Counted from the stretch's first letter, positions 1 to 7,354 are shown. The stretch is DNA of 50,128 nt from Acidimicrobiia bacterium (GCA_009842675.1 VYEX01000029.1:1-50128), one strand, 5' to 3'. Program-made: numbers and translations. Notes: a model not told the origin generated them from the sequence alone.

Positions 1-413
1 CCCAAGGCGACTCCCGCCTGCACCGCCACCGCACCCCCGAAGGAATGCCCCATGAAGATGAACCGCCGCCCCTCCTCTCGAGCGGCCAAGTCGGCCGCCG
101 CAGCCGCATCCAGCAAACAGCGCTCGATGATCCCCGGCCGCCGGTAGTGCACCCGCATCACCGCGATGCCCTCATCGGCCAAGTTCTCGCCCAACCGCAG
201 ATACAGCGCCCGTGCCGGCCCCAACAGCCCTCCGATAGCCCCGCCCAAAGTGATCACCACATCAGTCGCCTCCCGGGGCCCATGCCACAGCAGCGTCAAA
301 AGCCCATCGGGGCAGTACACCTCAAAGTGCCGCAGCCCCGGGCTCGCCTCCGCCTCCACGATGCCCATCACGTCGAGCAACTCCAACGGAGAGCGGACGC
401 CGCCATCACTCAT
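1..413 (-). CDS. Alpha/beta hydrolase, partial (C-terminus outside window)
   Basis: The reverse strand reads open from an ATG at 413 to the window edge, giving 137 residues that begin MSDGGVRSPLELLDVMGIV. Near the visible end is GHSFGG, the nucleophile-elbow motif (G-x-S-x-G) of alpha/beta hydrolases, preceded by a beta-strand ending in FIFM. An earlier stretch, VVITLGGAIGG, resembles the oxyanion-hole strand. The catalytic Asp and His would lie beyond the window. The substrate cannot be predicted; esterase or lipase-like activity is the family expectation. The tRNA-Cys gene lies about 80 bp away on the opposite strand. The call rests on the motif and the continuous frame, with no close relative recognised. 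Confidence 0.75.
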   Translation of the reverse strand, partial: MSDGGVRSPLELLDVMGIVEAEASPGLRHFEVYCPDGLLTLLWHGPREATDVVITLGGAIGGLLGPARALYLRLGENLADEGIAVMRVHYRRPGIIERCLLDAAAAADLAAREEGRRFIFMGHSFGGAVAVQAGVAL

Positions 414-494
414 GGCCGACACCCTAAACCCCATGTGGAATGGTCAGCCCGATCCCATACACTGTCAGCGCTGGCCGCTCCGGCGGCCACACCT

Positions 495-568
495 GCGCCG
501 GTGCCCGAGCGGACTAAGGGAGTGGCCTGCAAAGCCATGATTCACGGGTTCAAATCCCGTCCGGCGCT
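495..568 (+). tRNA. tRNA-Cys (GCA)
   Basis: A 74-nt cloverleaf. The acceptor stem GCGCCGG (495-501) pairs perfectly with CCGGCGC (561-567), followed by discriminator U at 568. The anticodon stem GTGGC/GCCAT encloses loop CTGCAAA, giving anticodon GCA (Cys). The T arm is ACGGG-TTCAAAT-CCCGT. CCA is not encoded. Confidence 0.95.
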
Positions 569-604
569 CTACGGGATGTTGCATTGGCCTTTGATTCTCT
601 AATC

Positions 605-610
605 TAATCT
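605..610 (+). promoter_or_regulatory. Candidate -10 element for a leaderless transcript
   Basis: TAATCT fits the actinobacterial -10 pattern TAnnnT and sits exactly 6 nt before the ATG at 617, so transcription would start at or next to the start codon. The hexamer is directly repeated at 600-605. No convincing -35 box was found. Confidence 0.4.
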
Positions 611-616
611 AAAGGC

Positions 617-946
617 ATGGGCAGCCAGGAGCGCCTTCCATCCGAACAGGTCATCATGGAATCCCCGCTGAGCTTCACGGGGTCGGCCAAGCGAATCATC
701 CCAGCCGTTTACGGGAAGATGCCCAGGCGGCCTTGGGCTATTCCTGTGGCCCCCGTGGTGGTCGCGCTAGTGATCTCAGTGGTTTGGGGCGGGGTGTTTT
801 TCTGGTATCTGGTCTGGGGGGTGCTTCTGATTCCGTTCCGGTTGTTCCGCCGTTTGCAACTCAAATCCGAAGTTGATGAGTTGCGCCACCGGGAGATGCT
901 GGATGCCATACACGAATCTGGCAAAACACCTGAGAACTCCTCATAG
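617..946 (+). CDS. Small membrane protein of unknown function
   Basis: A 109-residue protein. Residues around 40-73 are strongly hydrophobic (APVVVALVISVVWGG, then FFWYLVWGVLLIPF) and form one long or two closely spaced membrane segments. They are followed by a basic stretch (RLFRRLQLK) and a charged C-terminal helix (VDELRHREMLDAI) that would lie in the cytoplasm. The ATG at 617 is preferred because a TAnnnT element ends 6 nt upstream; an alternative ATG at 656 has a weak AGG ribosome site. No known family was recognised. It stands alone between tRNA-Cys and a gene-poor 231-bp stretch (947-1177) in which I see nothing. Confidence 0.6.
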   Translation: MGSQERLPSEQVIMESPLSFTGSAKRIIPAVYGKMPRRPWAIPVAPVVVALVISVVWGGVFFWYLVWGVLLIPFRLFRRLQLKSEVDELRHREMLDAIHESGKTPENSS

Positions 947-1177
947 GAGGCGGTTTGGGGGCAATGCCTGGTTCCCATAGGCCCTAGGTGAGGAGGGACT
1001 GAAGAAACATCAGCCGAAACTGGCAGAGCACACGCCAAGGCCACCTCCTCTCCCACTCAGTTTGTGCAGCCCCTTACGTTTCGGTTCCTGTCGAGCACAG
1101 CATTGAGGTGGTTTGTTGGCCCTCAGTCTTCGCCTTAGTTGCCTTTGGGTTGGTCTGGCGAATCGGAGTCCGTGTCC

Positions 1178-1663
1178 CTAAGCAGGCGATGACGGTTGAG
1201 AATCGAGGAAGCGTGAGTAGTAGACGCGCTCGTAGCCGGCATCGGTGGCGCGATGTGTCTCGTGGTATCCATTCTTCGGGTAGTACTGGATGTTCTCGGT
1301 CATCTTCTCGTTTGTGTAGAGACGGATCTCGTTCAGCCCAGCTTGCTGGGCCTGTGCATCGGCAAAGCCAAGAAGGGCAGCCCCGACTCCGGCGCCCTGC
1401 GCTTCGGGGAGGACGGCAACGTTGTCGATGTAAAGGTGGTCTTCTTTCGGCCACAACACGATGATCCCCACCAGCCGGTCATCGAGGGTGGCAACGTAGA
1501 CAACCCCGCTGTTGATCAGGTTCGTGTAGTCATCGAGCATTGGTGCCGGTGGTTTGCCCATTCGCTCGACATAGGGGGCATAGGCCGCGTCGACACAGGC
1601 GCGCACAGCACCCTCGTCGGCTCCCAGTGCCTGACGGATCTTGACGGCCGGGGTGCCTCCCAC
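1178..1663 (-). CDS. GNAT-family N-acetyltransferase
   Basis: A 161-residue protein that transfers an acetyl group from acetyl-CoA to an unknown amine. The acetyl-CoA binding motif is clear: LYIDNVAVLPEAQGAGVG carries the beta4 strand and the Q-x-x-G-x-G/A pyrophosphate loop, followed by helix alpha3 and the beta5 strand IRLYTN. The C-terminal NGYHETHR is also typical. The frame stays open further upstream, but those codons overlap the SnoaL-like gene at 1731, so the GTG at 1663 was chosen. A TAGTGT element (TAnnnT) ends 7 nt before it, consistent with a leaderless message. The substrate is unknown. Confidence 0.85.
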   Translation of the reverse strand: MGGTPAVKIRQALGADEGAVRACVDAAYAPYVERMGKPPAPMLDDYTNLINSGVVYVATLDDRLVGIIVLWPKEDHLYIDNVAVLPEAQGAGVGAALLGFADAQAQQAGLNEIRLYTNEKMTENIQYYPKNGYHETHRATDAGYERVYYSRFLDSQPSSPA

Positions 1664-1730
1664 GCGCTCGACACTACCCCCGGCCCCCGATACCACCGCC
1701 CCGGCCTTGAACCTGGGAGCGCGGTTCGCC

Positions 1731-2141
1731 TCAGGATTCCTTGCTGTGCCACCACTCTTCGAGGACTGTGCACCGAAGGGTGCCCTGCTCTCTTGAAAAC
1801 ACAAGTCGAAATACTCCGTCGAGCTCGACCCGCGCCCTGGAGGCCTTTCGAGTAAAGCGCGCTTGCCAACCGGCAAACGCGGTGTCGTTCTTGACCGCCC
1901 AAACCTGCGAGGCAAACTCAACGTCTTCCTGCTCATCTGCTGCGCCATTCTGCCAATACTCTCGTATTTCGTCTTGACCTCTCATCGGGTCATCGAAGGG
2001 CATCTCTCGATAAGTGGCGGAGTCGGAGAGCAGCGTCACCACATGGTCCGGATCGCCATTGATCCAGGCACGGCCGTACTCATCTAGCCAATCCTGAACG
2101 TCCTGCTCCGTCATTGCCTCTTTGATTTTCCGCTTCGTCAT
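1731..2141 (-). CDS. SnoaL-like/NTF2-like domain protein
   Basis: A 136-residue protein with the layout of the SnoaL/NTF2 fold: an N-terminal helix with DWLDEYGRAWINGD, the strand DHVVTLLSDSATYREMPFD, the helix REYWQNGA, then strands containing AFAGWQARFTR and a conserved C-terminal LEEWWHSKES. This fold is a cone-shaped pocket used by small isomerases, hydrolases and ligand-binding proteins, and the sequence alone does not say which. The ATG at 2141 lacks a good ribosome site. An ATG nine codons further in (MTEQDV) has GAGG just upstream and may be the real start. The gene lies 67 bp upstream of the acetyltransferase on the same strand. Confidence 0.7.
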   Translation of the reverse strand: MTKRKIKEAMTEQDVQDWLDEYGRAWINGDPDHVVTLLSDSATYREMPFDDPMRGQDEIREYWQNGAADEQEDVEFASQVWAVKNDTAFAGWQARFTRKASRARVELDGVFRLVFSREQGTLRCTVLEEWWHSKES

Positions 2142-2325
2142 GTCATACCAAGGGGACTTGGCAGCCTACCCAAGAGATGTGAGACCACCGCTGTTGGTGT
2201 GATCCCCGGGGAGCTTCTCCTCAAGCCGGGGCCGAAGCCGACGCGCCTACAGAATGGCCAAATCCACCTATCTGATAGCGTATCGGCAGGTTGGGGTCGT
2301 CTAGTTGTGCGTATGGGCGCCGGAT

Positions 2326-3192
2326 GTGAGCACTTTTAAATCGGAAGGCGGCAAGGGGCTTCCTCTAGCGCCGTGGGTTCAGCCGCCGCCGATTCCGGCA
2401 AGTCGGAGGAGGCCGAAATACCGGCATCTGATTCCGGCAACGCTGCTTGTTGTCATCTTGCCAGCTGCAATCTGGCATCTGTACGGCGACCAAACCCGCG
2501 ACTCGGAGGACTCTTCCCAGTTGCACTTCATCTGGAGAGCGCCATCATGGCTCAATGAGTTGCCTCATCCGACCGGCCCCGTGCTCTGGCTGGCGACTGT
2601 GGCGGCGCTCATTTGGTTGGTCTGGGAATACTGGCGGCAAAGTTGGCGCAGATGGTGGTTCGTAGTATTGGGAACATTATGCATGATGTGCACTGTTGTC
2701 GCGTTTGCTGGGAGGAATGCCACAGAGGGGGTGTCCGAATCTGACTACGTCATCGTCAATAACTGGGTAGTGATAGAGAACTCTGCTGGATGGGCGTCTC
2801 TGCTTAGATTTCCTAGCATATTCGGCGTGTTTCTTGCATTGCTAGGGATTTCTGTCTACAAGATTAGTCCATCATTTGCACTACGTTGCCTGTCCTATCT
2901 GAGAATACAGCCCGGAGTCCGACCCGTCCTCTTCACCGTCCTATTCGGATTTCTGACAACAATCGCTCTTGCAATTGCCCTCATCTTGAGCAAAGCAGCG
3001 AGGTCGCCCACATCTCGCTTCTCATTCAACGAGGCCGTAGATTTGTTGGTTGTCCATATTCCTGTTGTGCTGATTTTCAATATATTTGGAATACTGCTTC
3101 AACTTGCAGTGGCCGCCATCGGAATCATGGCTACGTGGCTGATTTTCTTTCGCTCCGCAGACTGGGCACTCAAGAGGAGAATCTACTGGTAG
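2326..3192 (+). CDS. Multi-pass membrane protein of unknown function
   Basis: About 288 residues, with a short basic N-terminus (RRRPKYRH) and roughly six to seven hydrophobic segments, among them IPATLLVVILPAAIW, VLWLATVAALIWLVW, WWFVVLGTLCMMCTVVAFAG, FGVFLALLGISVYKI and VLFTVLFGFLTTIALAIALI, plus a C-terminal pair ending FFRSADWALKRRIYW. I do not recognise the family. The GTG at 2326 was chosen because it gives a sensible N-terminus; an in-frame TTG at 2305 is possible, and neither has a strong ribosome site. The DNA is visibly richer in A and T and uses more AT-ending codons than its surroundings, which suggests recent acquisition. It is convergent with the ASCH gene, 44 bp away. Confidence 0.6.
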   Translation: MSTFKSEGGKGLPLAPWVQPPPIPASRRRPKYRHLIPATLLVVILPAAIWHLYGDQTRDSEDSSQLHFIWRAPSWLNELPHPTGPVLWLATVAALIWLVWEYWRQSWRRWWFVVLGTLCMMCTVVAFAGRNATEGVSESDYVIVNNWVVIENSAGWASLLRFPSIFGVFLALLGISVYKISPSFALRCLSYLRIQPGVRPVLFTVLFGFLTTIALAIALILSKAARSPTSRFSFNEAVDLLVVHIPVVLIFNIFGILLQLAVAAIGIMATWLIFFRSADWALKRRIYW

Positions 3193-3236
3193 ACGACAAG
3201 CCCAAATCACCCGCGATCAGTGTGTGGGCAGTACAG

Positions 3237-3689
3237 CTATGCGGCCATTCTTAGAAGTCGATGGCCGGTCTTGGTGTCAACGTAGGCGAAGCTCTGTGGA
3301 GGTCGGAAACCTCTTGGTTTTGCCCGGAGGTCTTGGAGGGGCACGATCCTGTCTAGGGGCTGCTGATGCGACAGGGCCAGCGCGGTGCCGATGTCCAGTC
3401 CCTCGAAGTAACGCTTGAACTCCTTGTGGGACACCTCGGATCTTGAGCCGTACTCGCGCCATAGGGCTGTGAGGTTGGCCGTTCGGACGTCTGTGATGAT
3501 GCATGTGCCAAGCAACGCCCGCACCGGTGTCGACGCATACAACAGCGCATGCGTCGGGACTTCGATTTTCGGTCTCGTGCGGCGCAGCTCGACTGTCTTT
3601 GTCCCAGCAAGGATGGCCTCGGCGAATCTCGGCTTGAGCGACAGGACGATCATCCGGCTCTGATCGAGCGCTTCAATCTCATCGGTCAT
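3237..3689 (-). CDS. ASCH-domain protein
   Basis: A 150-residue protein. Residues 14-36 (IVLSLKP, FAEAILAGTK, then VELRR) carry the ASCH signature: a first beta strand, a helix, and a G-x-K-x-x-E-x-R motif (G29, K31, E34, R36). ASCH is a PUA-like RNA-binding fold, and some members are ribonucleases or nucleoside amidohydrolases. The ATG at 3689 follows a purine-rich stretch. It is the last of three same-strand genes (HTH, NYN, ASCH), 63 bp after the NYN gene. A truncated copy of its 5' end lies at 6980-7037. A role in RNA-level regulation or toxin-antitoxin activity is inferred from the NYN neighbour. Confidence 0.8.
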   Translation of the reverse strand: MTDEIEALDQSRMIVLSLKPRFAEAILAGTKTVELRRTRPKIEVPTHALLYASTPVRALLGTCIITDVRTANLTALWREYGSRSEVSHKEFKRYFEGLDIGTALALSHQQPLDRIVPLQDLRAKPRGFRPPQSFAYVDTKTGHRLLRMAA

Positions 3690-3752
3690 TCCGTTTCATC
3701 TCCATCTTCGTAATGTGCCTGGGACAACTACTTCTTTACCACGTCGTCAGGA

Positions 3753-4382
3753 TCACCAGCTTGCGGGTTTGGTGATGATCCCAGTCTCGTCCCTCACTGT
3801 GTCAGGCAACTGGCTTTGCCGTAAGTGGCTCTTCCACAACCTCTTGACGTAGGTAGCTGCATTGGCGAGGTCTCTCGGACTGGCGTTGCGGCGGTCTGGG
3901 TTGACCAGCACTACGCGAAGCCCTAGGCCGTCTCGCACATAGCGCATCGCCCCAGCGAAGTCTGCGTCGTTGGACACGATGACTGCTTGCTCATAGTCCC
4001 CGTTGAAGCCGTCCACCAGAAGGCTTGTGGCAAGGTTTACGTCTGATCCCTTCTCTTCAGATTGCCTGATCAATACGTGAGTTGGCAGCCCCGCCACCGG
4101 CTGGGCTAGGAGACGCCGCTTGACACCGGATCGAAACACGCCGTAGTAGGTGTGAAGACCGGGAAGCGTTGCCAAGGCTCTCAGGTAGGTGAGTTGACGA
4201 CGGGGTTGATTGGGATTGCTGTGGCGGGCGTCGAGCCGCGCGGTGAAGTAGCACACTCGGTGGATTTCATCTTGGGGGAAGAGGATTTTGCCCAGTTTTT
4301 GCAGGTCAAGCCATCGGAATGGGGTGTCCTTCAAAGCGCGGTAGTAGAGATTGAAGCCGTCGATGTAGAGGTTGGTCTTCAA
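3753..4382 (-). CDS. NYN-domain (PIN-like) predicted ribonuclease
   Basis: A 209-residue NYN/LabA-DUF88-type protein, a PIN-like metal-dependent nuclease fold expected to cut RNA. The acidic residues are visible: D8 in YIDGFNLYYR, D114 in KGSDVNLATS, D124, and D139/D141 in SNDADFAGAMRYV. The start is TTG at 4382. It is supported by a good GGGGAG ribosome site about 7 nt upstream and by the domain beginning at residue 4. A perfect 11-bp hairpin lies only 22 nt upstream of the start. The HTH gene precedes it and the ASCH gene follows on the same strand. A toxin-like or RNA-processing role is an inference from this context. Confidence 0.85.
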   Translation of the reverse strand: MKTNLYIDGFNLYYRALKDTPFRWLDLQKLGKILFPQDEIHRVCYFTARLDARHSNPNQPRRQLTYLRALATLPGLHTYYGVFRSGVKRRLLAQPVAGLPTHVLIRQSEEKGSDVNLATSLLVDGFNGDYEQAVIVSNDADFAGAMRYVRDGLGLRVVLVNPDRRNASPRDLANAATYVKRLWKSHLRQSQLPDTVRDETGIITKPASW

Positions 4383-4404
4383 TCGCCGCTCCCCAGAAAA
4401 GACA

Positions 4405-4429
4405 GAGACCGCCGTCAGACGGCGGTCTC
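4405..4429 (-). terminator. Perfect 11-bp hairpin between HTH and NYN genes
   Basis: GAGACCGCCGT and ACGGCGGTCTC flank a 3-nt loop. Read on the minus strand, the stem is followed by TGTCTTTTCTGG, a short T-rich tract, so it could terminate transcripts of the upstream HTH gene. The NYN ribosome site follows within about 15 nt, which would make it an attenuator separating expression of the two genes; alternatively it is a DNA palindrome bound by the HTH protein. Confidence 0.5.
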
Positions 4430-4496
4430 GACCCTACCGGCGAAGCGATAGGGGTGGTACAAGAAATCTACCACGAGGCAGGTGGACCATCAACGG

Positions 4497-5186
4497 TCAT
4501 TGAGCCATGCGTTCTGCCGTTCGTTGGGCTGCTTGGCGGAGGTCTTCCATGTCGTTGCCGTGGGCAAGCCACTCAGCGGGGGACAGGCCTTCGAGGTCAT
4601 CGTGCTGGGCTGTTGAGGCCCATGAGGCGATAAGGAACGGGTCGGCTCCTTCGCCAAGGGAGTCTCGGAACGCCCCGATGATGTGGCGGACTTCGGTTCG
4701 GATCTCCTTCTTGTCGATATCGAGCTGCCAAGTGGGATACCAAGTGGTGCCACGTCCAGGTAGGCCCAGCAGAGATCCGGAGGTTTGTCGTTTCGACAGA
4801 GCCTGGCGGGTGACACCGAGAAGCTCCGCAGCTTCAGAAGTGTCAATGCGGTCGCCGACTAACCGCGACCACCTGGCGCTGGCGATGGCCTCCTCGGCTG
4901 CCCTTGTGCCGAGCTCCCGGGCTTCATCAGCGTCTATCTCGTCGATTTCACGTCGATCGGGTGACAGACGCTCCAGAAACGCGTCGACGAGCAGGGCAAC
5001 GCGCTCGTTGACAGATCCTTCGTTGGATTGCAATTGGCCGCCTCGGTAGACAGCCCATCCTTCGTCTTGGGGACGGGAGCTTATGAATTTCACCAAGATG
5101 TCGATGACGAATGGGCCGTGGTCAGACGATTCCAGTGCCTGCATGTCTGATGTGGGGGCGAACCCGGTCTTGGGGGAGGCGGCCAT
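4497..5186 (-). CDS. HTH antitoxin-like regulator (Xre/MbcA/ParS-like)
   Basis: A 229-residue protein. The centre (about residues 113-135, IDTSEAAELLGVTRQALSKR) is a clear helix-turn-helix. The C-terminal part (WYPTWQLD, then LSPAEWLAHGNDMEDL) resembles the Xre/MbcA/ParS-type domain of antitoxins that usually partner RES toxins. No RES gene is present here; the next gene encodes a NYN nuclease. The start ATG at 5186 lies 6 nt after a TAGGGT -10 element embedded in four TTGACG repeats, so the transcript is probably leaderless and autoregulated. The N-terminal 110 residues have no recognised domain. Its role as antitoxin for NYN and/or ASCH is an inference. Confidence 0.75.
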   Translation of the reverse strand: MAASPKTGFAPTSDMQALESSDHGPFVIDILVKFISSRPQDEGWAVYRGGQLQSNEGSVNERVALLVDAFLERLSPDRREIDEIDADEARELGTRAAEEAIASARWSRLVGDRIDTSEAAELLGVTRQALSKRQTSGSLLGLPGRGTTWYPTWQLDIDKKEIRTEVRHIIGAFRDSLGEGADPFLIASWASTAQHDDLEGLSPAEWLAHGNDMEDLRQAAQRTAERMAQ

Positions 5187-5192
5187 ACAGCA

Positions 5193-5230
5193 ACCCTAAT
5201 CGTCAACCCGTCAACCGTCAACCCGTCAAC
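5193..5230 (-). promoter_or_regulatory. Promoter with four phased TTGACG repeats
   Basis: On the minus strand TTGACGGG-TTGACGG-TTGACGGG-TTGACGA is followed by ATTAGGGT. The repeats are spaced 8, 7 and 8 bp. The second TTGACG (5221-5216) can act as a -35 box with a 17-bp spacer to TAGGGT (5198-5193), which is 6 nt before the ATG of the HTH gene. The other copies would be operator sites for the HTH protein (inference). Confidence 0.55.
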
Positions 5231-5258
5231 TCTCATTCGGCGGTGCGTCAGCAGCCGT

Positions 5259-5276
5259 CCACCAGCAAGCTGGTGG
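5259..5276. promoter_or_regulatory. 18-bp palindrome between divergent HTH and copCD genes
   Basis: CCACCAGC-AA-GCTGGTGG is a perfect 8-bp inverted repeat in the 126-bp divergent region, about 37 bp before the copCD start. It could be a regulator operator or a hairpin in the copCD leader. No binding protein can be named. Confidence 0.4.
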
Positions 5277-5312
5277 CAAGGTGCGCTCCTAGGGCAGAAG
5301 AGACGTTGCCCT

Positions 5313-6935
5313 TTGCTAGCTTCGAAGCCCATTAGGGGAACGTCCCGTTTTTCTCAACGGGTTTTGGTTGCATCGTTACTAGTGCTGATGGGCGCCATAG
5401 CCCTGGCCATCTCCTGGCCCGAGTCACTGGCGGCTCACACCGAGTTGGAATCTTCCCAGCCCTCTGACGGGGACCTCGTCAGCCAATCGATCTCGCAGAT
5501 TTCGCTCACCTTTTCCCGACCGGTTGAGCCGGTCTCCGACGGGATGATCATCTTCGATGAACGTGGCGTCGAACATCAACCCGTTGCTGTTGACTCGGTC
5601 GACGGGAAGACGTGGACAATGAGCTACGAAACGCCGCTGCCTGACGGCAGGTATGAGGTTTATTGGCGAGTAACGTCCGCCGACGGGCATCTCATCGAAG
5701 GGGCGTTCGCGTTTACTGTCGCTGTCCAAGAACCCGGGTCAGCTGTCTCGCCGTCGCCAAGCCTCCAAGAAACACAGGACGGGAAGACGACAGAACCCCT
5801 CGTCAATCCCACTGAGACAGGTGTATCTGCTACAGGGAGCGTTACGCCGACATCGACGTACTCGACTCCCGAAATGGAGAGTCCCTCCACCCAGCCAACG
5901 ACACCACCAGCCGCCTCGACACCAAGTGTCACCTCAGGCAGCGACGAAACGCGCCCAGCGCCGTCACCTACTGCGGCTCCCGCCGAGACCGCTGTGGAAG
6001 GGCGCACCCCTCCCTCGTTGCTTTCCTCCGCACAGCGTCACAACTCGGCGGTCACGGGATCTCAGCGCATCGCTGAAGCGACCCGAATCTTAATCTTTCT
6101 GGCCACCATGGGCATCGTGGGCGGGTTGGCATTCATTGCCTTTGTCGTTCGCGACGAGCCCCTTGACTCAGACCGCGCTCGAAAATGGGTGGGCGTCAGC
6201 GGAATAGTGCTAACCGCAAGCGCGGTTTTGGCATCTCTGAATCGAGCGGTCGTGATCGAACGCGAATGGTCGGCGTTCTGGTCGCCTGACGCAATCGCCG
6301 ATGCTGTTTCGACTCAATTCGGTGTAGCGGCAGGACTGCGTCTCGCAGGCGGACTCGCATTGGCTGTCACCCTGCTCCGCGCCGCGGCAAGCCCACCGAG
6401 GCAGTGGACTGTAGTGACCGCCCTGGCGGGCGGAGCGCTAGTCATCGCTTCGTTTGCTTTCGACGGACACACAGTTACCGAAGGACCCAGGTGGCTTCAC
6501 GCCGTTGCCAGCGTGAGCCATGTGAGCGCCGCAGCGGTTTGGACCGGCGGCCTCGTACTGCTGGTCGACCTCCTCTGGCGTCGACGCCGCCGAGGCGTAG
6601 ACGTGTACCGGCCATTGATGCGATTCTCACGGATGGCGGCTACTTCGCTCGTTCTGGCCGGCGCAACGGGCACAGCCATGGCGATTATCGTTCTCGACCG
6701 CTTTGCCGATCTCTGGTCAACTCCGTGGGGCCGATTTCTGCTGGCCAAGATTGCCCTTGTTGCGGTGGCCGCGGCCATCGGCGGTCATAACCGCTGGGTG
6801 CTCGTCCCCGCGATCAAGGAAAACGGGCAAGCCACCATTCACAGACGCCTGCGTATAGCTGTTGCGACAGAGGCGGTTGTCCTGCTGGGCGTCGCCGTCG
6901 TTGCTGCGTTCTTGGTGGCAGCAGCAGCGGCTTAG
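5313..6935 (+). CDS. CopC-CopD fusion, copper resistance/import protein
   Basis: A 540-residue protein joining a periplasmic-type CopC domain to a CopD membrane domain, as in YcnJ-like copper acquisition proteins. After a signal segment (residues 15-41) the mature CopC domain begins at H42 (HTELESSQPSDG), the expected N-terminal copper ligand. A second ligand, H126, lies in the conserved TSADGHLIEGAF. A Ser/Thr/Pro-rich linker (about residues 140-240) follows, then about eight membrane helices starting near RILIFLATMGIVGGLAF and including VSHVSAAAVWTGGLVLL, which is typical of CopD. The start is TTG at 5313 with a purine-rich region upstream, and is not certain. It stands alone between two toxin-antitoxin-like modules. 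Confidence 0.9.
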   Translation: MLASKPIRGTSRFSQRVLVASLLVLMGAIALAISWPESLAAHTELESSQPSDGDLVSQSISQISLTFSRPVEPVSDGMIIFDERGVEHQPVAVDSVDGKTWTMSYETPLPDGRYEVYWRVTSADGHLIEGAFAFTVAVQEPGSAVSPSPSLQETQDGKTTEPLVNPTETGVSATGSVTPTSTYSTPEMESPSTQPTTPPAASTPSVTSGSDETRPAPSPTAAPAETAVEGRTPPSLLSSAQRHNSAVTGSQRIAEATRILIFLATMGIVGGLAFIAFVVRDEPLDSDRARKWVGVSGIVLTASAVLASLNRAVVIEREWSAFWSPDAIADAVSTQFGVAAGLRLAGGLALAVTLLRAAASPPRQWTVVTALAGGALVIASFAFDGHTVTEGPRWLHAVASVSHVSAAAVWTGGLVLLVDLLWRRRRRGVDVYRPLMRFSRMAATSLVLAGATGTAMAIIVLDRFADLWSTPWGRFLLAKIALVAVAAAIGGHNRWVLVPAIKENGQATIHRRLRIAVATEAVVLLGVAVVAAFLVAAAAA

Positions 6936-6979
6936 CGTGAAGCTACTTCCACGCCGACGCGGAACCCGGGAATCACCAC

Positions 6980-7037
6980 GCTTGAGCGACAGGAAGATAA
7001 TCCGGTCTTGGTCCAGCGCTTCAATATCCTCAGTCAC
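6980..7037 (-). pseudogene. Truncated ASCH gene (5' remnant)
   Basis: From a GTG at 7037 the minus strand encodes VTEDIEALDQDRIIFLSLK, closely matching the N-terminus of the intact ASCH protein at 3237-3689 (MTDEIEALDQSRMIVLSLK). Aligned by eye, the two 58-nt stretches differ at about 11 positions. The match stops abruptly after LSLK, and the frame then runs into sequence antisense to copCD. It begins 20 nt after the stop of the HTH gene at 7058, so this module once had an ASCH gene in third position and lost most of it. Confidence 0.75.
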
Positions 7038-7057
7038 TTGGCCTTGACGTTGGCGGC

Positions 7058-7354
7058 CTATTGCGACTGTGCCAGTTCGGCGGCGGCTGCGCCATACCTC
7101 TGCTGGGCTGCTTGGCGGGTGACGCCGAGCATTATCCCGATCATCGCCCATGACCAGTCGTCCTGTCGGGCGGCGGCAACTGCTTGAGCCAACTCAGTCT
7201 CAAGACTGTCGCGTTGCTCGGCCAGCCTTCCCACTGCTTTGAGGCTGGAGGAATCCAGCCACTTCAGATCCGCCGGGTCGACCTCATCGGCCCACTTCTC
7301 AAAGGCAGCAAGCTTCTCGGCCCACTTTTCTTCTTGACTCTTCTTTAGTTCCAT
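7058..7354 (-). CDS. HTH protein, probable antitoxin
   Basis: A 98-residue protein. Residues 1-60 form a charged helical region (KKSQEEKWAEKLAAFEKWADE), and residues 67-87 form a helix-turn-helix (SWAMIGIMLGVTRQAAQQRY) of a type common in actinobacterial antitoxin-like proteins. Its start overlaps the end of the upstream toxin-like gene by 10 bp, so the two are translationally coupled. The toxin-first order is unusual but known for several toxin-antitoxin types. An ASCH remnant follows it. The antitoxin role is inferred from the arrangement. Confidence 0.7.
   Translation of the reverse strand: MELKKSQEEKWAEKLAAFEKWADEVDPADLKWLDSSSLKAVGRLAEQRDSLETELAQAVAAARQDDWSWAMIGIMLGVTRQAAQQRYGAAAAELAQSQ

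Noticed and set aside
947..1177. Possible gene in the gap between the small membrane protein and the acetyltransferase
   Set aside because: Only low-complexity frames without start signals or motifs are present; I see no gene or RNA there.
5201..5230. Short TTGACGG repeats as a CRISPR array
   Set aside because: The units are 7-8 bp with no spacers; they fit a promoter/operator. No CRISPR array was seen in the window.
6717..6980. Continuation of the ASCH remnant frame across the copCD 3' end
   Set aside because: After LSLK the translation has no ASCH similarity and is antisense to conserved CopD membrane helices.
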